A DNA stretch of 47,079 nucleotides from Polaromonas sp. YR568 (GTDB taxonomy: Bacteria; Pseudomonadota; Gammaproteobacteria; Burkholderiales; Burkholderiaceae_C), in the NCBI GenBank assembly GCA_945878995.1, contig CAMCUN010000028.1, forward strand, positions 1-47,079, read 5' to 3'. Made by a program: the position numbers and the translations under genes. This document shows, piece after piece, positions 16,876-26,165 of this stretch (position 1 is its first letter; each line of letters starts with the position of its first letter). The notes below the pieces were generated by a model. It saw only the letters and a program-made list of their open reading frames with translations, was not told the origin of the DNA and ran no database searches.

Positions 16876-17087
16876 GGGCTTGCGTTTGCAGCGGCAAGCG
16901 CTTGCTTTGCTCATCAAAATTACTTCGCTATTTTTTTTAATTAAAGTTTTACCTATTTGTACTAATTATTTAAAAAACCTCCCATTTATTTACTTCATTG
17001 AATTGCCAACATACAGTCCAAATCAAAGCACAAAAATTAACTTTTGTGCCTCTGTTTGGCAGCATGGTTTCTTTATGGCGACAAATC
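16876..17087. other. AT-rich intergenic stretch
   Basis: About 200 bases of strikingly AT-rich sequence in an otherwise GC-rich region separate the cox cluster from the glycosyltransferase gene. It contains the 12-bp palindrome GCAAGCGCTTGC (16894-16905), a run of eight T at about 16931-16938, and no supported coding frame. It may terminate the cox transcript and carry the next promoter. The base composition change could also mark a junction of transferred DNA. Confidence 0.5.
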
Positions 17088-17093
17088 TATAAT
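17088..17093 (+). promoter_or_regulatory. Perfect -10 hexamer TATAAT before the glycosyltransferase gene
   Basis: TATAAT at 17088-17093 has only a weak -35 at the usual distance; TTGGCA at 17056-17061 is 26 bp away, too far. The hexamer overlaps the candidate ATG at 17092, which argues that translation begins at ATG 17125. Confidence 0.4.
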
Positions 17094-17124
17094 GTTGGGC
17101 TTAAGCACACGGCCCTATTTGTTC

Positions 17125-18258
17125 ATGAATCTGCCAAGCGTTCCGCCTAGCGCCTATGTGGCCGCCCTTGCGTCACTCACGATCGCCTTGCTCTTGGTGT
17201 TGACACGCCGTTGGCATGGCCGTTTCAGCGCGGATGGTGTGCAAGGTGTTCAAAAAATGCACACCACCCCCACGCCCCGCATAGGCGGGCTGGCCATTGT
17301 GTTGGGCGTGCTGGCAGGCTACGGGGTGGCCCATCCCGGACAGCAAGGCCTGTTGAGCGTGTTGCTCTTGGCCGGGCTGCCGGCTTTTTTGTTTGGCCTG
17401 GCCGAGGATGTGACCAAGAAAGTGGGCGTCATGGCCCGCTTGCTGGCCACCATGGCCTCTGGGGTACTGGGATGGTGGCTCACGGAGCAGTCCATCACCT
17501 CTGTGGATTTGCCCTTTTTTGACCCCTTGTTGACCGTGCCTCTGATCTCCGTGGTGTTCACGGCCTTTGCCGTGGGCGGCGTGGCCAATGCGGTGAACAT
17601 CGTCGATGGTTTCAATGGCCTGGCCGGTGGTTTTCTGGTCATTGCTTTTATCGGCTTGGCCATGATCGCCTGGTCTGCAGGTGACATGGATCTGTGCTTG
17701 GTCAGCCTGACCTTGGCGGGCGCTTTTGTGGGCTTTTGGCTGATCAACTGGCCGTGGGGCAAGATTTTTTTGGGCGATGGTGGCAGCTACTTTGGTGGGT
17801 TTGCACTGGCGTGGGCCAGTGTGTTGCTGGTCGAGCGCAACCCAAGCGTCACGCCTTTTGCGGCCTTGCTGGTGTGCGTGCATCCCGTGACCGAGGTCTT
17901 GTTCAGCATCTACCGCCGCCGCATGCACGGCAGCCACCCGGGCCATCCTGACCGGCTGCACCTGCACAGCCTGCTCATGCGCCGCGTGGTGCGACCCGCC
18001 TTGATTCGCTTGTGGTCTGGCGACCTGTTGATAGTGCGGTCCACCCAAAATTCCGCCACAGGGGTGCTGCTCGCGCTCATGAGCGTGCCGCCCGTGTTCT
18101 TGGCTGCGGTGTGGAGTCAGCAGCCGCTGCTGGCCGCTGCGTCTGTCTTGCTGATGATGCTGGGCTATGTCGCCCTGTACGCCCGATTGGTGCGTTTTCA
18201 CTGGTGCTCGCCAGTGAAGTTTGTGTTCGTCAAACCCGCGCGCATCACGGTGGGTTAA
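17125..18258 (+). CDS. WecA/MraY-family undecaprenyl-phosphate sugar-1-phosphate transferase
   Basis: Such enzymes transfer HexNAc-1-P from a UDP-sugar to undecaprenyl phosphate, starting O-antigen, enterobacterial common antigen or capsule synthesis at the inner membrane. The 377-residue protein has about 11 membrane segments and the family motifs: MHTTPTPRIGGLA (45-57), AED (93-95), the catalytic NIVDGFNGLAGG (158-169), FLGDGGS (215-221) and the HPDRLHLH loop (274-281). The last motif type suggests a WecA/WbpL rather than MraY role. Starts at ATG 17092 or upstream TTG are possible; neither has a clear ribosome site. It stands alone, with no other polysaccharide genes nearby. Confidence 0.85.
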   Translation: MNLPSVPPSAYVAALASLTIALLLVLTRRWHGRFSADGVQGVQKMHTTPTPRIGGLAIVLGVLAGYGVAHPGQQGLLSVLLLAGLPAFLFGLAEDVTKKVGVMARLLATMASGVLGWWLTEQSITSVDLPFFDPLLTVPLISVVFTAFAVGGVANAVNIVDGFNGLAGGFLVIAFIGLAMIAWSAGDMDLCLVSLTLAGAFVGFWLINWPWGKIFLGDGGSYFGGFALAWASVLLVERNPSVTPFAALLVCVHPVTEVLFSIYRRRMHGSHPGHPDRLHLHSLLMRRVVRPALIRLWSGDLLIVRSTQNSATGVLLALMSVPPVFLAAVWSQQPLLAAASVLLMMLGYVALYARLVRFHWCSPVKFVFVKPARITVG

Positions 18259-18349
18259 TTCCCCCGAGTTTGAATGCGGGTTGTGACAGGCCGGCCGCCA
18301 AACTGGTGGTGAGCGCCCAGCTGTCCAAAATTTTTAAAGCTTCTAGGCT

Positions 18350-18425
18350 TGGTGCGGCTGGCGGGGATCGAACCCACGACCCTTGGCTTCGGAGGCCAAT
18401 ACTCTATCCACTGAGCTACAGCCGC
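18350..18425 (-). tRNA. tRNA-Arg (anticodon CCG)
   Basis: The minus strand folds as a full cloverleaf: acceptor GCGGCTG/CAGCCGC, D-arm GCTC..GAGT, anticodon stem TTGGC/GCCAA with loop CTCCGAA (anticodon CCG), T-arm GTGGG TTCGATC CCCGC, discriminator A and an encoded CCA. It is 76 nt including CCA. It reads the CGG arginine codon. It is antisense to its neighbours. Confidence 0.97.
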
Positions 18426-18530
18426 ATGCTGTGCATCTGAAGGGCTTGTTCAGTCCCCTACAAAACTTTTCTATTCTACCAGCCGACCTCTGGAGAGCGG
18501 GACATCGCCGCTTTGTCACATGTCGCTGAC

Positions 18531-18536
18531 TATAAT
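18531..18536 (+). promoter_or_regulatory. Candidate -10 box TATAAT upstream of cytochrome c5
   Basis: TATAAT at 18531-18536 lies about 60 bases before the chosen start at 18597. TTGTCA at 18513-18518 is a good -35 hexamer, but the spacer is only 12 bp, so the pairing is doubtful. Confidence 0.4.
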
Positions 18537-18596
18537 GCTGAGTTGCCGGGAATCAGGCCCGCATCCATTGATTGCCACCCAGACCTTGAGGACGCC

Positions 18597-19475
18597 ATGA
18601 GCGCTAACGATCCCACGACGGCTCACGAAGAAGACCACACCGGCCCCATCAAAACACCCCAGCAGCTGCTGTGGACCGTTTTTTACTCGCTGGTGGTACC
18701 CGTCTTTGCCATCATTGCCTTGGTGTACTACGTGGCATCGGACAACAAGCCTGCAGCGGGCAGTGACAATTCCGACAAAGCGGTGGCCCAGCGCTTGCAA
18801 AAAATCGGCGCCATTGAAATCCGCGACGCCAACCGGCCACTGAAATCGGGCGAAGAAGTGTTCAATGCCCAGTGCGCAGCCTGCCACAACGCAGGCGCGG
18901 CGGGTGCACCCAAAACAGGCGATGTGGCTGCTTGGGCACCGCGCTTGAAAACAGGGTTTGAGGCTTTGTGGAACTCTTCGCTCAAGGGCAAAAATGCCAT
19001 GGGCGCCCAGGGTGGCGGCGATTACACAGACATTGAAATTGGCCGCGCCGTGGTCTACCTCACCAACAAAGCGGGCGGCAAATTCACCGAGCCCGCAGCC
19101 CCTGCGGCTGAGGCTCCTGCCCAGGCACCTGCAGCGGCGGCACCCGCACCCGCTGCCATGATGGCTGCCGCACCAGCAGCAGCGGCTGCGCCTGCCGCTC
19201 CCGCCGCTGTCTCCGCTGTGGCTGTGGCTGTGAAAGCAGGTGCCGGTGAAGCCCTTTATAAGCAAGCGTGCGTGGCCTGCCATGCAGCAGGCGTGGCGGG
19301 TGCCCCCAAGTTGGGCGACAAAGCCGCCTGGGCGCCCCGCGTCAAAACAGGTCTGGACGCCATGACGGCCAGCGTTATCAAAGGCAAAGGCGCCATGCCT
19401 GCCAAAGGCGGCTCTGCCGCCTCAGACGCCGACATTCGCGCCGCCGTGGAATACATGGTCAGCAGCGTCAAGTAA
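18597..19475 (+). CDS. Membrane-anchored di-heme cytochrome c5-type protein
   Basis: Start ATG 18597 is preceded by GAGGA. The 292-residue protein has a short cytoplasmic N-terminus, one membrane anchor (about 25-47), then two cytochrome c domains with heme motifs CAACH (93-97) and CVACH (225-229). The domains are joined by a Pro/Ala-rich linker of about 50 residues (164-212). The two domains are similar to one another, so an internal duplication is likely. Such c5-type proteins carry electrons in the periplasm between the quinol-oxidising complexes and terminal oxidases. The exact partner cannot be read. A two-hairpin terminator follows. Confidence 0.87.
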   Translation: MSANDPTTAHEEDHTGPIKTPQQLLWTVFYSLVVPVFAIIALVYYVASDNKPAAGSDNSDKAVAQRLQKIGAIEIRDANRPLKSGEEVFNAQCAACHNAGAAGAPKTGDVAAWAPRLKTGFEALWNSSLKGKNAMGAQGGGDYTDIEIGRAVVYLTNKAGGKFTEPAAPAAEAPAQAPAAAAPAPAAMMAAAPAAAAAPAAPAAVSAVAVAVKAGAGEALYKQACVACHAAGVAGAPKLGDKAAWAPRVKTGLDAMTASVIKGKGAMPAKGGSAASDADIRAAVEYMVSSVK

Positions 19476-19482
19476 GCCCATA

Positions 19483-19535
19483 GGACCCAGATCTTGGGTC
19501 CCCTTAGAGCTGGCCCCTGGGTCAGCTTTTTATTT
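19483..19535 (+). terminator. Two adjacent hairpins with T-run after cytochrome c5
   Basis: GGACCCA (19483-19489) pairs with TGGGTCC (19495-19501). A second stem AGCTGGCC/GGTCAGCT (19508-19527) is followed by TTTTTATTTT. This fits a rho-independent terminator on the plus strand; no T-run exists in the other direction. Confidence 0.75.
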
Positions 19536-20081
19536 TCCAGGTGCTTTTTGACTCGAGGCTGGGCTGCGCACATAGCCAAAGCGCTGCGGCAAATCGCTGG
19601 CCGCCATCTCAGCGGGCACCCACAGCCCTTGCTCGACGGCGTCTGCCGCCAACACCATGTCTTGCGTGTGGACCAGGCCAAAGCCCAGCTCGGTGTCCAG
19701 GTAAAGCCGACCGTGCTCGTCCATGATGCAGCGCTGCACGCGACCGGCCAAGCCGGAGTGGGTGTGGGCAGAAAACCCAGGACCTATGCGCCAGATCCAA
19801 GGCGTGGCTTCAAGCTCCACATAGACCCGCTGAGGGCCGTTTTGGAAGAACCAACAGCCTGCCTGACTTTCATAGTTGCGGTGTATGAATTCGATCAGCT
19901 TGTCGTGCTTGAGCAGCGAGCCTCGGCTGACCGCCGTGCTGGCAGACCCCGTGAAGGGGCCTGCGGCCTGGCAAGCGTCGTCGCGCATGAACCAGTTGCC
20001 GCGTGCGTCCAGCCCCAACCAGCCGTAGCAGTCGGGCACATGGGGCCATTTGGCCAGGGCGGCTTTGACAATGTCATCCAT
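19530..20081 (-). CDS. Conserved hypothetical protein (possible DUF2946-type annotation)
   Basis: The 183-residue protein begins MDDIVKAALAKWPHVPDCYGW and contains GWLGLDARGNWFMRDD, a pattern I associate with conserved Burkholderiales proteins sometimes labelled DUF2946; that label is from memory and uncertain. It is soluble, Trp-rich, without signal peptide or metal motif. It lies 77 bases after the YheT-like hydrolase and probably shares its transcript. Function unknown. Its 3' end reaches the T-run of the convergent terminator. Confidence 0.7.
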   Translation of the reverse strand: MDDIVKAALAKWPHVPDCYGWLGLDARGNWFMRDDACQAAGPFTGSASTAVSRGSLLKHDKLIEFIHRNYESQAGCWFFQNGPQRVYVELEATPWIWRIGPGFSAHTHSGLAGRVQRCIMDEHGRLYLDTELGFGLVHTQDMVLAADAVEQGLWVPAEMAASDLPQRFGYVRSPASSQKAPGK

Positions 20082-20158
20082 GGGTGTGAAGGGCTCCGAT
20101 GATCAACAAGCTGCGATTGTGGCCGCTCGCATTCGCCGCCGCGCCAGCCCCTTGTGCT

Positions 20159-21208
20159 TTAGCGCGCACGGGGCAACAAAATGTCTTGCTCTGGTGCGCT
20201 GCGCGGCCTGTGCAGGTGTTGCGCCAAAAATTCAGACACCGCTGCGGGCATGGCCAGCACATGGGTGGCGGGCCAGCGGCGGGCGGGCGCTGGAAAGCCC
20301 ACATGGCCGCCTTGGGGGGGTTGCCACAAGGTGACATAGGCGCTGACATCGGCAGGCCCGGGCAAGCTCCAGGCGGGCACAAAGGGATCGTTCAAGGCGT
20401 TCAGGGCCAAGGCCGGCAGTTCAATGCCGTGCATCAGCGGTTTGGCCGAGGCCTCGCGCCAATACGTGTCGGTGTCGCCAAAGCCGTGCAGCGGGGCCGT
20501 GAACACGTTGTCAAAGTCCCAAAGGTTGCGCGCGCGCAGCAAGGCCTGGCGGTCGAACAAGCCAGGGTGCTGCTGCCACTTGGCCAGTGCCTTGGGCACC
20601 ATGGATTTAAGGAACATGGGCGTGTATGACCAGCGGTTAAAACCCCGGCCCATGGCATGGCCACCGGCCGCCAGGTCCAGGGGCGAGCACACAGAGGCGA
20701 TGGCATCTACCGTGCGGCGGGCCTGCTGGCCGTGCTCTGCGGCCCAGCGCATGAGCGCATTGCCGCCCAGCGAGATGCCCACCACCAAGAGCGGGCCGCC
20801 ATGCTGGGCCTTGAAGCGCTTGAGTATCCAGTCGAGCTCATGGTGGTCGCCCGAATGGTAGGCCCTGGGGGCGAGGTTCAGCTCGCCCGAGCAGCCTCGG
20901 AAATGCGGCACCGCAAAGCGCCAGTTGCGCTGCCTGGCCAGGCAGGCAAAGGCTTGCGCGTAGTGGCTGGCCGATGAGCCCTCCAGGCCGTGAAACAGCA
21001 CCAGCAGGGGCGCCGAGCTGGGCTGCGCGGGCGCTGGCATGGGTGGGTCGGTTTGCAACCAATCCACGTCCACAAAGTCTTGGTCAGGTGCGTTCCAGCG
21101 TTCGCGCTGCCAACGCAGGGCGCCGTCGTCCAGACGCTGTGAGCGCAAGGACGCCCAAATGGTTTGCACGTTGCCCCCAGGCAGCCACCAAGGCGCTTGG
21201 TAGGCCAT
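20159..21208 (-). CDS. YheT-family alpha/beta hydrolase
   Basis: The 349-residue protein has the alpha/beta-hydrolase triad: nucleophile S146 in GISLGGN, D274 in NALNDPF and H302 in PQGGHVGF, plus the oxyanion region LFHGLEGSSASHY (71-83). The start MAYQAPWWLPGGNVQT matches family N-termini, so ATG 21208 is preferred; GTG 21250 (just after the upstream stop) would add 14 residues and give closer coupling. YheT/ABHD1-type enzymes are carboxylesterases of unknown physiological substrate. It follows an NTF2-like gene and precedes a conserved unknown. Confidence 0.85.
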   Translation of the reverse strand: MAYQAPWWLPGGNVQTIWASLRSQRLDDGALRWQRERWNAPDQDFVDVDWLQTDPPMPAPAQPSSAPLLVLFHGLEGSSASHYAQAFACLARQRNWRFAVPHFRGCSGELNLAPRAYHSGDHHELDWILKRFKAQHGGPLLVVGISLGGNALMRWAAEHGQQARRTVDAIASVCSPLDLAAGGHAMGRGFNRWSYTPMFLKSMVPKALAKWQQHPGLFDRQALLRARNLWDFDNVFTAPLHGFGDTDTYWREASAKPLMHGIELPALALNALNDPFVPAWSLPGPADVSAYVTLWQPPQGGHVGFPAPARRWPATHVLAMPAAVSEFLAQHLHRPRSAPEQDILLPRAR

Positions 21209-21251
21209 GCCGCTGCGGCGTGCGCCCGCTTGCTTGGGGAACTTGGCCACG

Positions 21252-21698
21252 TCAGTGCAAGACCGTGCCCGAGCTGGGTCGCTCGCTGGCGTCGGCCGGG
21301 ATGCCCGGGCTGGCGTGGTGCGCCACCATGCGCCAACCCTGGACACCTCGGTGGTAGACGTTGGTGGTCGTGACCAAGGCCTGTGCCGGCCCCTGGGGGG
21401 TGTGCAGGTCTATGCGCTCGACCAAGCTGTGCACGCTTGAGCCCATGGTTTGCACCCGCTGTACATGTTCGGGCTGAGCGCGCACGCTGCCATGGGCAAA
21501 CAGCAGCTCAAAGCTCATGCGGATGGCGGCCGCGCCTATCAAACGGCCGCCGCCCGGATGCACGCACACGATGTCGTCTTCATCGGCCCAGCAGGCCATG
21601 AGTTTGTCGATGTCGGCGTGTTGCATAGCCTCGTAAAACGAGGCCTCTACGTCGTCAGCGCTGCCGGCGCTGCTGATGTCAGGTTTGATGTTGGGCAT
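21252..21698 (-). CDS. NTF2-like/SnoaL-like small protein
   Basis: The 148-residue protein (ATG 21698; a TTG 4 codons earlier is unlikely) has the cone-fold pattern of NTF2-like proteins: an N-terminal helix with AMQHADIDKLMACWADEDD, then VCVHPGGGRLIGAAAIR, and C-terminal strands ending in GWRMVAHHASP. The family includes small enzymes and ligand-binding proteins; the DUF4440/SnoaL-type members have no set function. It is the first gene of a three-gene minus-strand group. Confidence 0.78.
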   Translation of the reverse strand: MPNIKPDISSAGSADDVEASFYEAMQHADIDKLMACWADEDDIVCVHPGGGRLIGAAAIRMSFELLFAHGSVRAQPEHVQRVQTMGSSVHSLVERIDLHTPQGPAQALVTTTNVYHRGVQGWRMVAHHASPGIPADASERPSSGTVLH

Positions 21699-21820
21699 GG
21701 AATCGCGCAAATGATGGAGTAAAAATGCGGTAGCTCATGCGTGCGAATGAGCGCCAGATACGCCATGTTAGTTTGATGGCATCATCGCTTGCTTAAAGGC
21801 CTCAGTCTTGGGAGAAATTC

Positions 21821-22423
21821 ATGGTCAAGCGTGTGATGGTGTGGTGGGCTGCGGCATGGCTGAGCTTGCTGCTGGTGGGCTGCGGCTACAACGATTTTCA
21901 GCGCTTGGACGAGCAAACCCGCTCGGCCTGGTCTGAGGTGCTCAACCAATTTCAAAGGCGTGCCGACCTGGTTCCCAATTTGGTCGCCACGGTCAAAGGA
22001 GAAGCCAATTTTGAGCAGCAAACCCTGACCCGCGTGATTGAGGCGCGCGCCAGTGCCACGGCCATGACCGTCACACCTGAAACCCTGAACGATCCCCAAG
22101 CCATGCAGCGCTTTCAGCAGGCCCAGGCGGGCTTGGGCTCGGCCCTCTCGCGCCTGCTGGTGGTCAGTGAGAACTACCCCAACCTCAAGGCCAACCAAGG
22201 CTTTCAGGACCTGCGTGTGCAGTTGGAAGGCACTGAAAACCGCATTGCTGTGGCGCGCAACCGCTACATCCAGTCGGTGCAGCAGTACAACGTGCTGGCC
22301 CGCAGCTTCCCCAGCAACTTGACGGCCATGGCCTTTGGGTACGCGGTCAAGCCCAACCTGAGTGTGCCCAATGAGGCGCAAATCTCGCAACCGCCGGCGG
22401 TGGACTTCGGCCCTTCAAAGTAA
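21821..22423 (+). CDS. lemA: LemA family lipoprotein
   Basis: The 200-residue protein has a signal peptide with lipobox LLVGC (17-21), then the LemA helical-bundle domain with the characteristic RRADLVPNLV and ENYPNLKAN motifs and coiled-coil stretches. LemA proteins are envelope proteins of poorly defined function, often beside TPM-domain genes, as here. GGGAG precedes the ATG. It opens a lemA-TPM-TPM cluster with tight spacing. Confidence 0.9.
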   Translation: MVKRVMVWWAAAWLSLLLVGCGYNDFQRLDEQTRSAWSEVLNQFQRRADLVPNLVATVKGEANFEQQTLTRVIEARASATAMTVTPETLNDPQAMQRFQQAQAGLGSALSRLLVVSENYPNLKANQGFQDLRVQLEGTENRIAVARNRYIQSVQQYNVLARSFPSNLTAMAFGYAVKPNLSVPNEAQISQPPAVDFGPSK

Positions 22424-22440
22424 ACACAGTGCCAGCCTTG

Positions 22441-23385
22441 ATGGGTGTTCTGCTTCGTCCTGACTTGCACTTGCAGCAGCCCCGCCTTGCGCGGCCTGGC
22501 CATCTCCATCTGTTGGCTTGGCTGTGGCTGGCCACGCTTTGGACCTGCCTGCTCGCTGCAGCCCCAGCCTGGGGGCAAGCGCTGCAATCCATCCCGGCCT
22601 TGTCGGCGCGGGTCATGGACACCACGGGCACTTTGCAAACGGCCGAGCGGGCGCAAATCGAAGCCAAGCTGCAAGCCTTTGAGCAGGCCCGAGGCACGCA
22701 AATCGTGGTGCTCATGGTGGCCAGCACCCAGCCCGAGGACATCGTTGACTACACCCAGCGCGTGGCCGACTCGTGGAAGCTGGGGCGGCGCGAGATTGGC
22801 GACGGCCTGCTGCTGGTGGTGGCCAAGGGCGACCGTACGCTGCGCATTGCCACGGCCAAAACACTCGAAGGCGCGGTGCCTGACTTGGCCGCCCGTCAAA
22901 TCATTGACAGGGCCATCACGCCGCGGTTTCGACAAGGCGACTTTGCAGGCGGCATCTCGGCCGGGCTGGACCAATTGTTCTTGCTGGTCAGTGGCGAGCG
23001 CTTGCCCGAGCCCCAGCCTGCTCCAAGCGCAGGCCTGCAGACCACCGACTGGAACGGCCTGCTGGTGTTTCTTTTTGTGGCTGTGCCCGTGGCGGCGCGC
23101 TTGCTGTCGGCCATGGTGGGTCGCAAATGGGGATCGCTGCTCACGGGCGGCGCGATTGGTGCGCTGGCCTGGGTGCTCAGCGCCAGTGTGCTGCTCGGGC
23201 TGGTCGCGGCTTTGGTGGGCGCCGTGTTTGCGCTGGCTTCGGCGGGTGCGAGCGGGCGCTTTGACGGGGGAGGAGGGCACTCAGGCGGCGGTCGTTTTGG
23301 CGGGGGCACGTGGGGCGGTGGTGGCGGCTTTCGCAGTGGGGGCGGGGGCAATTTTGGCGGCGGCGGTGCCTCCGGTAGGTGGTAA
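22441..23385 (+). CDS. TPM-domain membrane protein with Gly-rich C-terminus
   Basis: After a long N-terminal region with a signal-type hydrophobic stretch ending AAAPAWGQA, the protein has a TPM domain (about 55-180: VMDTTGTLQTAE, QIVVLMVAST, IGDGLLLVVAKGDRTLRI), then two to three membrane segments, and finishes in a Gly-rich tail ending GRW. Proteins of this build (YgcG type) accompany LemA widely. Start is either ATG 22441 or GTG 22429; neither has a clear ribosome site. It follows lemA by less than 20 bases and nearly abuts the next TPM gene. Confidence 0.85.
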   Translation: MGVLLRPDLHLQQPRLARPGHLHLLAWLWLATLWTCLLAAAPAWGQALQSIPALSARVMDTTGTLQTAERAQIEAKLQAFEQARGTQIVVLMVASTQPEDIVDYTQRVADSWKLGRREIGDGLLLVVAKGDRTLRIATAKTLEGAVPDLAARQIIDRAITPRFRQGDFAGGISAGLDQLFLLVSGERLPEPQPAPSAGLQTTDWNGLLVFLFVAVPVAARLLSAMVGRKWGSLLTGGAIGALAWVLSASVLLGLVAALVGAVFALASAGASGRFDGGGGHSGGGRFGGGTWGGGGGFRSGGGGNFGGGGASGRW

Positions 23386-23391
23386 GTGGTC

Positions 23392-23955
23392 ATGGGCTCT
23401 TTGAACACCCGCCTGGACCCTGAATCTCGCCTGTCTGTGTGGGCGCGTGCGGTGCATTTTTTCAAGCACCTGTGGATGGACTCAGGCGACAGCCGCCGGG
23501 TGGTGCCGCCCGCCTTGGCGCGGGAATGGCAACAGCGCATGGCCGAGAGCGAAACCAGGCACGCGGGCGAGATTCGCTTGTGCGTGGAGGCGGCTCTGCC
23601 CTTGAGCTACCTCTGGCGCTTGGTGCGCAGCGGTGAGGTTCAGCCCGTGGTTCAGCAACGCGCCCGCATGATGTTCAGCAAACTGGGCGTGTGGGACACC
23701 GAGCGCAACACCGGGGTGCTGATTTACGTGCTGCTGGCCGAGCACGCCATTGAGTTGGTGGCCGACCGTGGCTTGCGCGCCATCCCTGCCCAGACCTGGC
23801 AAGCCATCGCCGACGATTTGGCCCAGGCTTTTCGCGAGGGCCAAGCCCAAGAGGGTTTGAAGCAAGCATTGAGCCGCTGCGAGGCCTTGTTGCTTTCTAC
23901 GGGCCTGGCCAGCGACGAGCACAACGAATTGGCCGATGAGCCTTTTTTGCAATAA
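23392..23955 (+). CDS. Second TPM-domain protein
   Basis: The 187-residue protein, starting at ATG 23392, lacks a signal peptide. Its body is a TPM-type domain (HAGEIRLCVEAAL; ARMMFSKLGVWDTERNTGVLIYVLLAE; AIELVADRGL) common as the third gene of lemA clusters. These partners are thought to act together at the envelope; no reaction is established. It starts 6 bases after the previous stop. A REP array follows directly. Confidence 0.82.
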   Translation: MGSLNTRLDPESRLSVWARAVHFFKHLWMDSGDSRRVVPPALAREWQQRMAESETRHAGEIRLCVEAALPLSYLWRLVRSGEVQPVVQQRARMMFSKLGVWDTERNTGVLIYVLLAEHAIELVADRGLRAIPAQTWQAIADDLAQAFREGQAQEGLKQALSRCEALLLSTGLASDEHNELADEPFLQ

Positions 23956-23989
23956 GCACTTGCGCCATCAAGGGCTGGTTTCAGTCGGG

Positions 23990-24231
23990 AATTCGCCAGC
24001 AGGCTGGCTCCTACAAAAACAAGAGCTCGTCTTTTCCCCTGTAGGTGCTTGGCTGCAAGCGATGCGTACCGGGCAACGGGCATCACCTCAGGCGACGAAT
24101 CGCCAGCAGGCTGGCTCCTACAAAAACAAGAGCTCGTCTTTTCCACTGTACGAGCTTGCCTGCAAGCGATGCGTGCCGGGCAACGGGCATCACCTCAGGC
24201 GACAAATCGCCAGCAGGCTGGCTCCTACAAA
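23990..24231. repeat. REPIN array with exact 107-bp period
   Basis: The core CGCCAGCAGGCTGGCTCCTA begins at 23994, 24101 and 24208, an exact 107-bp spacing. Each of the first two units continues through AAAACAAGAGCTCGTCTTTT to an inverted REP-like arm (GTAGGTGCTTGGCTGCAAGC in unit 1, GTACGAGCTTGCCTGCAAGC in unit 2) and a GATGC..GCATC hairpin. The third unit is truncated after the first arm. The hairpin stem bases differ between arms but remain paired (GCCAG/CTGGC versus GCTTG/CAAGC). The array fills the gap between the second TPM gene and the atpC terminator. A related inverted pair lies at 133-217. Confidence 0.85.
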
Positions 24232-24240
24232 CAAAGTCGA

Positions 24241-24272
24241 AAAAAAACCGGCCGCGAGAGGCCGGTTTTTTC
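24241..24272 (-). terminator. Rho-independent terminator of the atp operon (bidirectional)
   Basis: CCGGCC and GGCCGG (about 24248-24253 and 24260-24265) form a stem flanked by A-run on one side and T-run on the other. It lies 14 bases after the atpC stop on the minus strand, and its symmetry allows it to stop plus-strand transcription from the TPM gene. Confidence 0.92.
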
Positions 24273-24285
24273 AAGCGCGGAACAA

Positions 24286-24702
24286 TCAGCGCTTTTGACG
24301 GAACTTGCGCAGGGCCGCAATCTGGGCGGCCATGACGTGCAGTTCGGACTGGGCTTTGGCCAAGTCGATATCGCTTTTGGCGTTTTTCACAGCTTCTTCA
24401 GCCGCTTGACGCGCATCGTTGGCCTTGGCTTCGTCCAAGTCCTTGCCACGGATGGCGGTGTCGCTGAGCACGGTCACGCGGTCTGGTTGGACCTCCAACA
24501 CGCCACCGGCCACGAAAACGAACTCTTCTTTGCCATCAGGCAGCTCGATGCGCACTGCACCGGGGCGAATGCGGGTGATCAAGGGGGTGTGGCGGGGGAA
24601 GATCCCCAACTCACCCGACTCACCCGGCAGCGCCACAAACCTGGCCTCGCCCGAAAAGATGGACTCTTCGGCGCTGACCACATCCACTTGGAGGGTACGC
24701 AT
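24286..24702 (-). CDS. atpC: F1Fo ATP synthase epsilon subunit
   Basis: The 138-residue epsilon subunit couples and inhibits the F1 motor. The N-terminal beta-barrel shows [15 protein letters not shown] and [16 protein letters not shown], and the C-terminal two-helix hairpin is [16 protein letters not shown] onward. Length matches E. coli (139). It is the last gene of the atp operon, 9 bases after atpD, with a terminator just downstream. Confidence 0.97.
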   Translation of the reverse strand: MRTLQVDVVSAEESIFSGEARFVALPGESGELGIFPRHTPLITRIRPGAVRIELPDGKEEFVFVAGGVLEVQPDRVTVLSDTAIRGKDLDEAKANDARQAAEEAVKNAKSDIDLAKAQSELHVMAAQIAALRKFRQKR

Positions 24703-24711
24703 GCGAGTTCC

Positions 24712-26136
<1,425 letters not shown>

Positions 26137-26165
26137 TTAAATCTGTTCGACGTCGGCCAGGTGGC

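Noticed and set aside
23990..24231. Regularly spaced repeats that could suggest a CRISPR array
   Set aside because: The whole 107-bp unit, including what would be a spacer, is nearly identical between copies, and the core is a hairpin REP. No cas genes are present.
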